This document shows positions 1-5,360 of a stretch of DNA of 5,360 nucleotides, piece by piece. Within the stretch, counting starts at the first letter, position 1. Each line of letters starts with the position of its first letter. This stretch comes from CAZFER01 sp964517495 (GTDB lineage Bacteria; Hinthialibacterota; Hinthialibacteria; Hinthialibacterales; Hinthialibacteraceae): assembly GCA_964517495.1 (NCBI GenBank), contig CAZFER010000150.1, positions 1 through 5,360 of the forward strand, read 5' to 3'. A model generated the notes under the pieces. That model had not been told where the DNA came from. It searched no databases and saw only the letters and a list, made by a program, of their open reading frames with translations. Made by a program: the position numbers and the translations under genes.

Positions 1-21
1 TTCCTCTATACAAATTGTGGA

Positions 22-53
22 ATTTTGAGAAAATGATGCTAATTCTCACAAAT
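22..53. promoter_or_regulatory. Imperfect dyad in the 5' leader
   Basis: A perfect 6-bp inverted repeat, TGAGAA (26-31) and TTCTCA (43-48), is separated by 11 nt. It extends outward as ATTT/AAAT with a one-base offset, giving an imperfect dyad over 22-53. It lies 24-40 bases upstream of the Shine-Dalgarno, so it could be an operator half-site pair or a small 5'-UTR hairpin. A weak promoter-like pair (TTGAGA at 25-30, ACAAAT at 48-53, 17-bp spacing) overlaps it, but the -10 match is only 3 of 6. No T-tract follows, so it does not look like a terminator. The function is unknown. Confidence 0.25.
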
Positions 54-76
54 CCAAGAACTTATTGAAAATTTAC

Positions 77-82
77 GGGAGG
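77..82 (+). promoter_or_regulatory. Shine-Dalgarno GGGAGG for the large gene
   Basis: GGGAGG ends 9 nt before ATG 92, which is a near-ideal spacing. It decides between two in-frame starts: TTG at 65, which lies upstream of this site and so cannot use it, and ATG at 92. Starting at ATG 92 also places a hydrophobic signal sequence directly at the N-terminus. Confidence 0.85.
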
Positions 83-91
83 CAGCACCTC

Positions 92-3000
92 ATGAGGAGT
101 ATATTTCTCTTAATACTATTCCTTCTCACCACGCAATCCAATTTTCAAGCCATTGCTCAAGAAAATGATTCATTGCCAAACGCTCCATTGTTTCGATTCG
201 ATCATAATTCAGATAGCGTCGTCGATGGAAAAGACCTGCTTTTCCTATCCCAGCGATGGGGGCAGTCTGCAGGGGATAATACATTACTGGATGTGAACGG
301 TGATGGGATCGTATCCCAAGAAGATCTTCTATCTCTTCCTGGCGAATGGCATCAATATCAGGGGAAAGACTTGAATGCCGGTGATGGAGGTAGTGTAAAA
401 GTCGGATTAATTGAATTAGATATTCCGAGAGGAGCATTTGAACCAGAAACGATACTGACGGTTGGTGTGTTAGAGCCAGGATATGCTCCCCCCATGCCGT
501 CCAATGCATTACTAGCGAGTTCTGTTCTATCGATTAATATAGGCGACAACCAACCTGCTGTTTCAATTCGGGCACAAATCCCCTACGATGCAAATTATGT
601 TGCATCTCAGGGACTATCCGAGGATGAACTCTCTCTCATGCGTTGGACTGAAGAAGGGTGGGTGGAGGAAGCAATCGAGTATATTGATGAAGAAAACCAG
701 GTTATAATCGCTCGGTTATCTCATTTTTCAATATTCGCTATTGGGTCAGTATTCCGCCCCAAAATTGAAATTCATTCCTTTTCAAGCAATCCCAAGGCAT
801 ACAATGTGTTAGATCCAGATGGTTTTGATCATACTCGTGGCAATATTGATAGAGATTTGGTTTTCTCCACCCATATTACTGCTCAAGGTAATCCAGTCAC
901 CCCTGGAACCTTGTTTGTAGGAATACGATACAAAACGTTAGCAGGGGATTTAATTAATCTCGCGAAAGAAACAAGAGATGAATGGCGATCGGATTTATTA
1001 AATTTATGGATACAAGGTTCTTCGTCAGGAATCCTGAATGTTCCCTTCTTATGGGAAGGGATTTGGGGACAAGGTATTGATGGAAACATGAAAGCTCTTG
1101 AATATCTGACAGAGAATTTCTGGAAAGAGAATCAAGGCAATTATGATACTATCATCCCCATGTATGACGCCATTCGTTTTAGCGATGGACGAGATGCGAT
1201 TGGCAATGCTGATGATAATATTTTTCATGCCTGGTTGGATAAAGAAACCATTCAACAAAATTGTGTCCAAGAAGACGGTACGCCAATTGTTGGAGTGCTG
1301 GAGTGCTATTTAATTATTAAAGAAGAAACCATAACCGATCAAAACATTGGAACCGTTGGTAACGCAGTACGTCCTCATGGTCCGCTATTTGTTCAACTTA
1401 TTGGTGGAGAATCACAAGAATTTGAAGTGGAACTAACTGAACCCGCAAATGGTGCGATTCTCAATGAGGGAGAAGTCCCAACTTTCTCATGGAAAATTGA
1501 AAAACTTCAAAGCCCTGATGTTGACGTGAAAATTCTTCCCTCGCGACAAGTTATTGTTCTGGGAAAAGGTCCTAATCCATTTCGTGGAAATCCTCTCTAT
1601 ATTTGGACGACTGACTCCAAGCCCGTATTTTCAAAGTATTTAAAGACGAAACATATTTACAAAGGCACAGATTTGCCGGGGGCGATTTATGACACATACG
1701 AAACCTACGCAATCCTTCCTGCAGACAATCCTGATTTTCATGAATTGGAACCGGGGATCTATACGTGGGGAGTTGCGACACCGCTTTCAAATTCAATTTC
1801 TAAAGAATTGAAGAACCTCTACGATTCCCTATACGATCATGTCTATCGTGGGATCAAATTCAAACCAAGTTTATACAATAATTTGTCCATGTACGATAAG
1901 TCACAAATGGCGTTCTCTCCTATTTCGACCTTCATCATCCGATCCGAAGACCAGAACAACAATCCCAAAATCGTTTCATCGCCTTATCTTGATGCTATTG
2001 CCGGTCAAGAATACCAATATCAAGTCATGGCGGAAGACCCAGATCAAGGCGACCGGATTACAAAGTATGTTCTACTCAATCACCCCGACGGGATGGAAAT
2101 CAGCGACACTGGTTTAATTACGTGGACGCCGTCGAAGGTGGGCAGCGCCCATGTTGTTATAGCAGTTGAGGATACATTTGGACAGCGTTCCATGGCGCAG
2201 GTCTACACGATCACCATCAAAGCGGATGCATCCGAAGAAGATCCTATCCCACCAGCCAGAATTGAAAAGCAACGCTTCATAGTGAATCAGTATACGTCTG
2301 GCAATCCCATGCAGGTGGTTTTGACGGTATGGGCAGTTCCACCACCGGGAGGAGAACATCCCAAAGGTATCGTTATATCGGAAATCATTCCGAAAGGTTG
2401 GAAGATTCAGTCTACCGAGCCGGAAAACCAATACTATGATGAAATTACAAACGAATATGCTTGGTTGCTGTACGATCAATATGGAGTGACGCAGACTCAG
2501 ATCAAATATTATTTAGTCCCGGAAAATGAAAACACAACCGCTCCGGGAGAAATCACCGGTCGAGTGTTGTATTGGGAAAACGATCAAGCGGAAATTCGTT
2601 CAATGATCGGCGACCAACTGGTTGAAATTGTACCAACACCTACAAAACCACCGGTTCCGGATGAACCTACACCAGTTCCGCAACCAACACCGATCGTGAA
2701 GACTATCCGGTCTGATTCAAGTTGGAAAGACGCTACGATCAAAGAAGAAAAAAACACACAGAATCTTGGCGCTTATTCGCAAATCGATGCTATCGGCAAA
2801 GAGTTCAATAAGGCATTCGACCGTCATCGGTTTGTGATTCAATTTCCGGTTCAATCTCCCGGTAGTGGACAACAAATTGATTCAGTAAAACTCAATTTAA
2901 ATGCACACGCTGGTATCCGCGCCAATGTGCAGGTTTACCGACTTACAAAATCTTGGGAAGAGGGAAACGGCAATCGGGATTTTACAGGAAAAACAATTGA

Positions 3001-4918
3001 TGAAAATGGAGTCAGTTGGAATAACCATTCTTCAGGATCAAAATGGAGTTCTGTTGGTGCCGATTATGGTGAACTCATTTCTAATACCTATGTAGGAACT
3101 GGAGGGTGGTTCGCTTTTGATATAACGCAGTATTATTCCAAAGTCTTATCAGGCGAATGGGAGAATCATGGTTTACTGTTTATGATAAAGGATGATAACT
3201 CAGCCAGGAGCGAAGCAATATTCTACTCAACTGAACACGCTCAGACCGATAAACGGCCCTATTTACAAATACAATCGAGTAATACCTCCCAAGCCAAAAC
3301 GATAGGAAGGAATCTGTTATCCCAAAACAATACAATTACCGATAGTCAAATCAATTCGATTAAACCGATGCAAACGCATTCTCCTCATCCAGTCGATTTG
3401 AATGGAGATTGGATCATATCACACGCCGATGTCTTATATGCGGTTGATTTATGGGGAAATGATTTACTTTCAAAAAGCGATCTTGATATTGTCATTTCTC
3501 TCTGGATCGCTGGTGCTTATCATGTGGATGAGAATGGGGAGTATGTACCGGGTACTAAAACTGGTGGTGGTGATTTTACTGGCGAAACTATCACAATACC
3601 ACTCGATCTCCCCTCCGGCGCGAAACCGTTGGAGATGGTACACATTCCAGCGGGAACTTTCACAATGGGATCGCCATCCACAGAATCCGGTAGAGATTCT
3701 GATGAAGGTCCTCAGCATCAAGTGACGATTACAAAAGATTTTTATTTGGGGAAATATGAAGTGACCCAAGCCCAATGGGAAGCAGTGATGGGGAGTAATC
3801 CATCTAGTTCATACGGTGTCAGGCCAAATTACCCAGTTTATAATGTTTCTTGGAACGATTGCCAATCTTACATAGAGAAATTGAATCAGATGGGGCAAGG
3901 GACGTTTCGTTTGCCGACGGAGGCGGAATGGGAGTATGCCTGCCGTGCCGGGACGCAGACGCGTTTTTATTGGGGAGACGATCCCAATGAGACGCAAATT
4001 AAAGACTATGCTTGGTATGATGGAAACAATAGTCCGAGTGGAACGAAAGAAGTGGGCCTGAAAATTCCAAATGCCTTTGGTTTGTATGACATGAGCGGGA
4101 ATGTGTGGGAGTGGTGTAGTGATTGGTATGGGAGTTATCCATCAGGATCTGTAGTTGATCCAGTGGGACCATATTCAGGCTCGCACCGTGTTAATCGCGG
4201 TGGCGACTGGGGCAGCAATGCCCAGGCCTGCCGGTCGGCGTCCCGCGGCGGCCACTCGCCCGACGGCCGTGCCAGCCGCATCGGCTTCCGACTTCTGAGG
4301 TCGTCGGACACAACCACGCCTCAACCCAAACAATATCCTTTTGCAGACGATTTATTGAGTTTTTTCCCCTTAGATATTGGTAATGAGTGGACATATCGGT
4401 GGACAGAGCAAGAATCAGCAACAAATATTTTTTCAATTGATTATTCAATGACGATTATCGGAACAATTATCATTGAAGAAGATCTAGCTCGTTTGGCAGA
4501 ATTCAAAATAATAGGTGAAATGGATGAAGTAGTTGGATACAATGCATACGGTATCACAAGTGATGGATTAGTTGGGGCTGATGGTAAAGAAGAGAATAAT
4601 GTATTCGAATGGCTAATCTTACCTCCTGATTTAACAATAAATTCTACGTGGCCTGAACTGTGGTCTGAACGTTATAGTTCCGAAATAACATTAACCGTTT
4701 GGGCTGTAGCAGGCGTTTCAAAAACTGTGCCAGCCGGTACTTTTCAAGATGTACTTGTCATAAAAGAAAATGATCCATCCAACCAGAGTTTTTCTTACTC
4801 TTACTACTATTATGCAAGAGGTGTTGGATTGATTAAAGAAGAAATATATACGAGCAATAGGAATATATTGGTTAAAAGTAGAGAATTACTGAGTTATTCA
4901 TTGAATCAGAATCCCTAA
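92..4918 (+). CDS. Giant secreted multidomain protein with dockerin-like, Ig-like, DNRLRE and FGE-sulfatase (C-type-lectin-fold) domains; candidate DGR target
   Basis: About 1608 residues from ATG 92. The start is chosen because GGGAGG lies 9 nt upstream; the in-frame TTG at 65 has no such site. Visible layout: signal peptide 1-22 (MRSIFLLILFLL core, cleavage after AIA); dockerin/EF-hand-like pair 35-88 (D37-N39-D41 and D67-N69-D71 loops); ZU5-like beta domain about 97-219 ending in an 'LSHFSIFAIGS' motif; unrecognised region 220-620; putative Ig/cadherin-like module 625-710 ('GLITWTPSKVGSAHVVIAVED'-type, partly shown); another beta module 723-846; Pro/Thr linker 846-869; DNRLRE domain 870-1061 ('RFVIQFPV', 'WFAFDIT', 'RPYLQI'); dockerin-like pair about 1099-1139; FGE-sulfatase domain 1177-1403 ('MVHIPAGTFTMGS', 'FRLPTEAEWEYACRAGT', 'SGNVWEW', 'GFRLL'); C-terminal domain 1416-1608 ('FFPLDIGNEWTYRW', 'VPAGTFQDVLVI', 'YYYARGVGLIKEE'). 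The FGE domain ends in a GC-rich candidate DGR variable region. Inferred role: secreted or surface display/binding protein, not an enzyme, because the catalytic cysteine positions of true FGE are not kept. The domain names are from memory of the families; the overall function is unknown. Confidence 0.9.
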   Translation: MRSIFLLILFLLTTQSNFQAIAQENDSLPNAPLFRFDHNSDSVVDGKDLLFLSQRWGQSAGDNTLLDVNGDGIVSQEDLLSLPGEWHQYQGKDLNAGDGGSVKVGLIELDIPRGAFEPETILTVGVLEPGYAPPMPSNALLASSVLSINIGDNQPAVSIRAQIPYDANYVASQGLSEDELSLMRWTEEGWVEEAIEYIDEENQVIIARLSHFSIFAIGSVFRPKIEIHSFSSNPKAYNVLDPDGFDHTRGNIDRDLVFSTHITAQGNPVTPGTLFVGIRYKTLAGDLINLAKETRDEWRSDLLNLWIQGSSSGILNVPFLWEGIWGQGIDGNMKALEYLTENFWKENQGNYDTIIPMYDAIRFSDGRDAIGNADDNIFHAWLDKETIQQNCVQEDGTPIVGVLECYLIIKEETITDQNIGTVGNAVRPHGPLFVQLIGGESQEFEVELTEPANGAILNEGEVPTFSWKIEKLQSPDVDVKILPSRQVIVLGKGPNPFRGNPLYIWTTDSKPVFSKYLKTKHIYKGTDLPGAIYDTYETYAILPADNPDFHELEPGIYTWGVATPLSNSISKELKNLYDSLYDHVYRGIKFKPSLYNNLSMYDKSQMAFSPISTFIIRSEDQNNNPKIVSSPYLDAIAGQEYQYQVMAEDPDQGDRITKYVLLNHPDGMEISDTGLITWTPSKVGSAHVVIAVEDTFGQRSMAQVYTITIKADASEEDPIPPARIEKQRFIVNQYTSGNPMQVVLTVWAVPPPGGEHPKGIVISEIIPKGWKIQSTEPENQYYDEITNEYAWLLYDQYGVTQTQIKYYLVPENENTTAPGEITGRVLYWENDQAEIRSMIGDQLVEIVPTPTKPPVPDEPTPVPQPTPIVKTIRSDSSWKDATIKEEKNTQNLGAYSQIDAIGKEFNKAFDRHRFVIQFPVQSPGSGQQIDSVKLNLNAHAGIRANVQVYRLTKSWEEGNGNRDFTGKTIDENGVSWNNHSSGSKWSSVGADYGELISNTYVGTGGWFAFDITQYYSKVLSGEWENHGLLFMIKDDNSARSEAIFYSTEHAQTDKRPYLQIQSSNTSQAKTIGRNLLSQNNTITDSQINSIKPMQTHSPHPVDLNGDWIISHADVLYAVDLWGNDLLSKSDLDIVISLWIAGAYHVDENGEYVPGTKTGGGDFTGETITIPLDLPSGAKPLEMVHIPAGTFTMGSPSTESGRDSDEGPQHQVTITKDFYLGKYEVTQAQWEAVMGSNPSSSYGVRPNYPVYNVSWNDCQSYIEKLNQMGQGTFRLPTEAEWEYACRAGTQTRFYWGDDPNETQIKDYAWYDGNNSPSGTKEVGLKIPNAFGLYDMSGNVWEWCSDWYGSYPSGSVVDPVGPYSGSHRVNRGGDWGSNAQACRSASRGGHSPDGRASRIGFRLLRSSDTTTPQPKQYPFADDLLSFFPLDIGNEWTYRWTEQESATNIFSIDYSMTIIGTIIIEEDLARLAEFKIIGEMDEVVGYNAYGITSDGLVGADGKEENNVFEWLILPPDLTINSTWPELWSERYSSEITLTVWAVAGVSKTVPAGTFQDVLVIKENDPSNQSFSYSYYYYARGVGLIKEEIYTSNRNILVKSRELLSYSLNQNP
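3620..4300 (+). other. FGE-sulfatase / C-type-lectin-fold domain (residues 1177-1403)
   Basis: This is a complete domain of the SUMF1/formylglycine-generating family, about 227 residues. It has the usual ordered motifs: 'IPAGTFTMGS', 'YEVTQAQWEAVMG', 'PVYNVSWNDC', 'LPTEAEWEYACRAGT', 'FGLYDMSGNVWEW', 'RVNRGGDW' and 'IGFRL'. In true FGE (human SUMF1 Cys336/Cys341) the two active-site cysteines follow the GGSY motif. Here the equivalent stretch after GGDW reads G-S-N-A-Q-A-C, with Ser1375 where the first catalytic Cys would align. Formylglycine-generating activity is therefore unlikely, and a ligand-binding use of the fold is more plausible. The same fold is the receptor-binding scaffold of DGR target proteins such as Treponema denticola TvpA. 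Confidence 0.88.
4208..4309 (+). repeat. Candidate DGR variable region (VR) inside the FGE-sulfatase domain
   Basis: Seen: the stretch is strongly GC-rich and adenine-poor compared with the flanking gene. Between invariant scaffold codons (W1373, C1380-R-S-A, R1385, P1390-D1391, R1393, I1397-G-F-R) sit codons 1374 GGC, 1375 AGC, 1379 GCC, 1384 TCC, 1386 GGC, 1387 GGC, 1388 CAC, 1392 GGC, 1394 GCC, 1395 AGC and 1396 CGC. All eleven end in C while their first two bases vary; S1389 is TCG, which fits ACG in a template. Known: DGR template repeats in this fold are rich in AAC codons, and the error-prone reverse transcriptase changes template adenines, giving NNC codons at ligand-facing sites. Inference: this is a VR already diversified from an AAC-rich template. 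The template repeat and reverse transcriptase are not in the window. The alternative is a fixed paralogue of DGR-derived proteins that is no longer diversified. Confidence 0.68.
4287..4308. repeat. 6-bp inverted repeat at the 3' edge of the candidate VR
   Basis: TCCGAC (4287-4292) and GTCGGA (4303-4308) form a perfect 6-bp stem around a 10-nt loop, exactly where the GC-rich stretch ends and the AT-rich gene body resumes. In the Bordetella phage DGR, a hairpin or cruciform just downstream of the VR promotes retrohoming, so the position is suggestive. The stem is shorter and the loop longer than in that system, and GC-rich sequence makes short dyads common, so this is only a tentative call. Confidence 0.3.
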
Positions 4919-5004
4919 AACAAACGCCGTAATTAGCCGATGTGCTTCAGTATAATTTGAGGACGATTCGCGGTTATCTTATGGAGTGTCATCCGCCGTA
5001 GTAG
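4919..5004. other. Short intergenic spacer, nothing recognised
   Basis: These 86 bases separate the stop of the large gene from the first IS-end repeat. I see no convincing hairpin plus T-tract terminator for the large gene, no reading frame of note and no copy of the candidate variable region. The outer boundary of the IS probably falls near the right end of this spacer, but no target-site duplication can be identified with only one IS end in view. Confidence 0.5.
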
Positions 5005-5060
5005 TTTGACCCTTAGGGCGTCGGCCAGTGTGACCCACCGGCGGTCGGCGGGTTTGACCC
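5005..5060. repeat. Three TTTGACCC-like motifs with an exact 24-bp period
   Basis: TTTGACCC at 5005-5012, TGTGACCC at 5029-5036 and TTTGACCC at 5053-5060 start exactly 24 bp apart. The first two 24-bp units also share GTCGGC and agree at 16 of 24 positions by my alignment; the third keeps mainly the motif. Regularly spaced short repeats at an IS end are known as multiple transposase-binding sites, for example in IS21-type elements, and that is the most likely role here. The repeat unit is longer than two helical turns (about 2.3), so the copies are not strictly on the same helix face. Confidence 0.6.
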
Positions 5061-5063
5061 GCC
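5047..5063. repeat. GC-rich hairpin GGCGGGT-TTG-ACCCGCC
   Basis: A perfect 7-bp inverted repeat (5047-5053 and 5057-5063) surrounds a 3-nt loop and overlaps the third TTTGACCC copy. No T-run follows on either strand, so it is not an intrinsic terminator by the usual criteria. It may be part of the transposase-binding IS end, or may limit read-through into the element. Confidence 0.4.
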
Positions 5064-5116
5064 CGGAAAATGTCAACAGTCTTGAGACAACTCCGAATCG
5101 AATTTAGTGAGTATTT

Positions 5117-5359
5117 TCAGATTTCCAATGTCCTTTCTGGGGGATTGATCCAGACTTCTTCCTTGTATCTTTCAACGCGAGGCGGTTTCCGGACAAATCG
5201 CTCTGGATGCAACTCATAGGCTTGATTGAGAACCTCCTGCCGTCCGGTCAAGACCGGTTCCGCATTTCCATAATGAAGCGTTTCCGGAGTCAACAAACCA
5301 ATGCCTGGTGGTAAAAAGTCTGGCCTCCAATTCTTCGTCTTCCATCTCTTGAACTTGAG
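5117..5359 (-). CDS. Transposase, DDE/integrase-core type, C-terminal fragment
   Basis: This minus-strand frame runs in from the window edge and stops at 5117-5119, giving 80 visible residues. It contains 'GIGLLTPETLHYGNAEPVL', 'TGRQEVLNQAYELHPERF' and the ending 'EEVWINPPE'. I recognise this as the C-terminal signature of a widespread group of rve-type (IS3/IS481-like) transposases, in which LLTP..VHYG and HPERFV...P...WINPP are conserved. The catalytic DDE residues would lie upstream, outside the window. The residues just before GIGLLTP (K-N-W-R-P-D-F-L-P-P) do not match the 'WYN..H.HSGI' stretch I expect in the family, so the copy may be divergent or damaged near the window edge. It is too short for the usual annotation thresholds but well supported by motif. 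The element family is uncertain. Confidence 0.78.
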   Translation of the reverse strand, partial: LKFKRWKTKNWRPDFLPPGIGLLTPETLHYGNAEPVLTGRQEVLNQAYELHPERFVRKPPRVERYKEEVWINPPERTLEI

Positions 5360-5360
5360 G

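Larger units (their letters stand above)
5005..5360 (-). mobile_element. 3' end of an insertion sequence with a DDE/integrase-core transposase (partial)
   Basis: The minus-strand transposase C-terminus (5117-5359), its non-coding tail and a cluster of three regularly spaced TTTGACCC-like repeats together look like the terminal part of an IS. The element continues past the window edge, so its other end, full length and family cannot be fixed. The outer boundary near 5005 is a guess based on the outermost repeat. It sits immediately downstream of the large gene and converges with it. Confidence 0.6.

Noticed and set aside
65..91. Upstream in-frame TTG start at 65
   Set aside because: The GGGAGG site lies downstream of it and is ideally placed for ATG 92, and the extra nine residues would only precede the signal sequence.
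126..509. Antisense reading frame within the N-terminal coding region
   Set aside because: It is antisense to the large gene, has no recognisable motif and is best explained as a shadow frame. The same applies to other short frames within 358-3997.
4135..4448. Two open minus-strand frames across the GC-rich part of the FGE domain (4135-4317 and 4191-4448)
   Set aside because: They lie antisense to the well-supported large gene. They are open because the GC-rich NNC codons remove stops on the opposite strand, they have low-complexity Arg/Pro/Gly-rich translations, and no good start signal was seen.
5047..5063. Rho-independent terminator for the large gene or the transposase
   Set aside because: The hairpin is strong, but no T-tract follows it on either strand.
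4919..5360. DGR template repeat or reverse transcriptase in the downstream region
   Set aside because: I saw no second copy of the 4208-4309 sequence and no AAC-rich version of it on either strand. The only coding sequence there is the transposase C-terminus.
1..5360. CRISPR array, tRNA or rRNA genes
   Set aside because: No array of regular 25-40 bp direct repeats with spacers, no cloverleaf-like sequence and no rRNA-like sequence was seen. The only regular repeats are the three 24-bp-spaced motifs at the IS end.

Overview
The window holds one very large secreted, multidomain gene (92-4918, + strand, about 1608 residues) that fills about 90% of the sequence. It is followed by a short spacer and then the 3' end of an insertion sequence carrying an opposite-facing transposase gene cut by the window edge. 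The gene body is fairly AT-rich. Its domain mix (signal peptide, dockerin-like Ca-binding repeats, Ig-like modules, a DNRLRE domain and an FGE-sulfatase domain) is typical of surface or secreted proteins from uncultured environmental bacteria, for example Poribacteria, Omnitrophota or Planctomycetes-like lineages. The sequence alone does not fix the phylum.

Layout: 1-91 is a 5' leader with a small dyad and a strong Shine-Dalgarno that fixes the start at ATG 92. Within 92-4918 the protein runs: signal peptide; EF-hand/dockerin-like pair; ZU5-like beta domain; a long unrecognised region; putative Ig/cadherin-like module; a second beta module; Pro/Thr linker; DNRLRE domain; second dockerin-like pair; FGE-sulfatase (C-type-lectin-fold) domain; and a separate C-terminal beta-rich domain. 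4919-5004 is intergenic with nothing recognised. 5005-5360 is the end of an IS, with three 24-bp-spaced TTTGACCC-like repeats, a non-coding tail and the C-terminal 80 codons of a DDE/integrase-core transposase on the minus strand.

The most interesting signal is at about 4208-4309, at the end of the FGE-sulfatase domain. GC content jumps to 73% over 4201-4320 (my count: 88 of 120), against 35% in the next 60 bases. The codons at the positions expected to vary are nearly all of the form NNC, set between conserved scaffold codons (W, C-R-S-A, P-D, G-F-R). This is the footprint expected when AAC codons of a template repeat are adenine-mutagenised by a diversity-generating retroelement (DGR). The FGE/C-type-lectin fold is the classic DGR target fold (Treponema TvpA, phage Mtd). 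No template repeat or reverse transcriptase lies in the window, so the DGR assignment is an inference. Unusually, the candidate variable region is internal, followed by about 200 more residues.

If this is right, the gene is a giant secreted or surface display protein whose lectin-like tip is diversified, while its other modules provide anchoring or spacing. The neighbouring IS may have separated it from, or travelled with, the rest of a DGR cassette.
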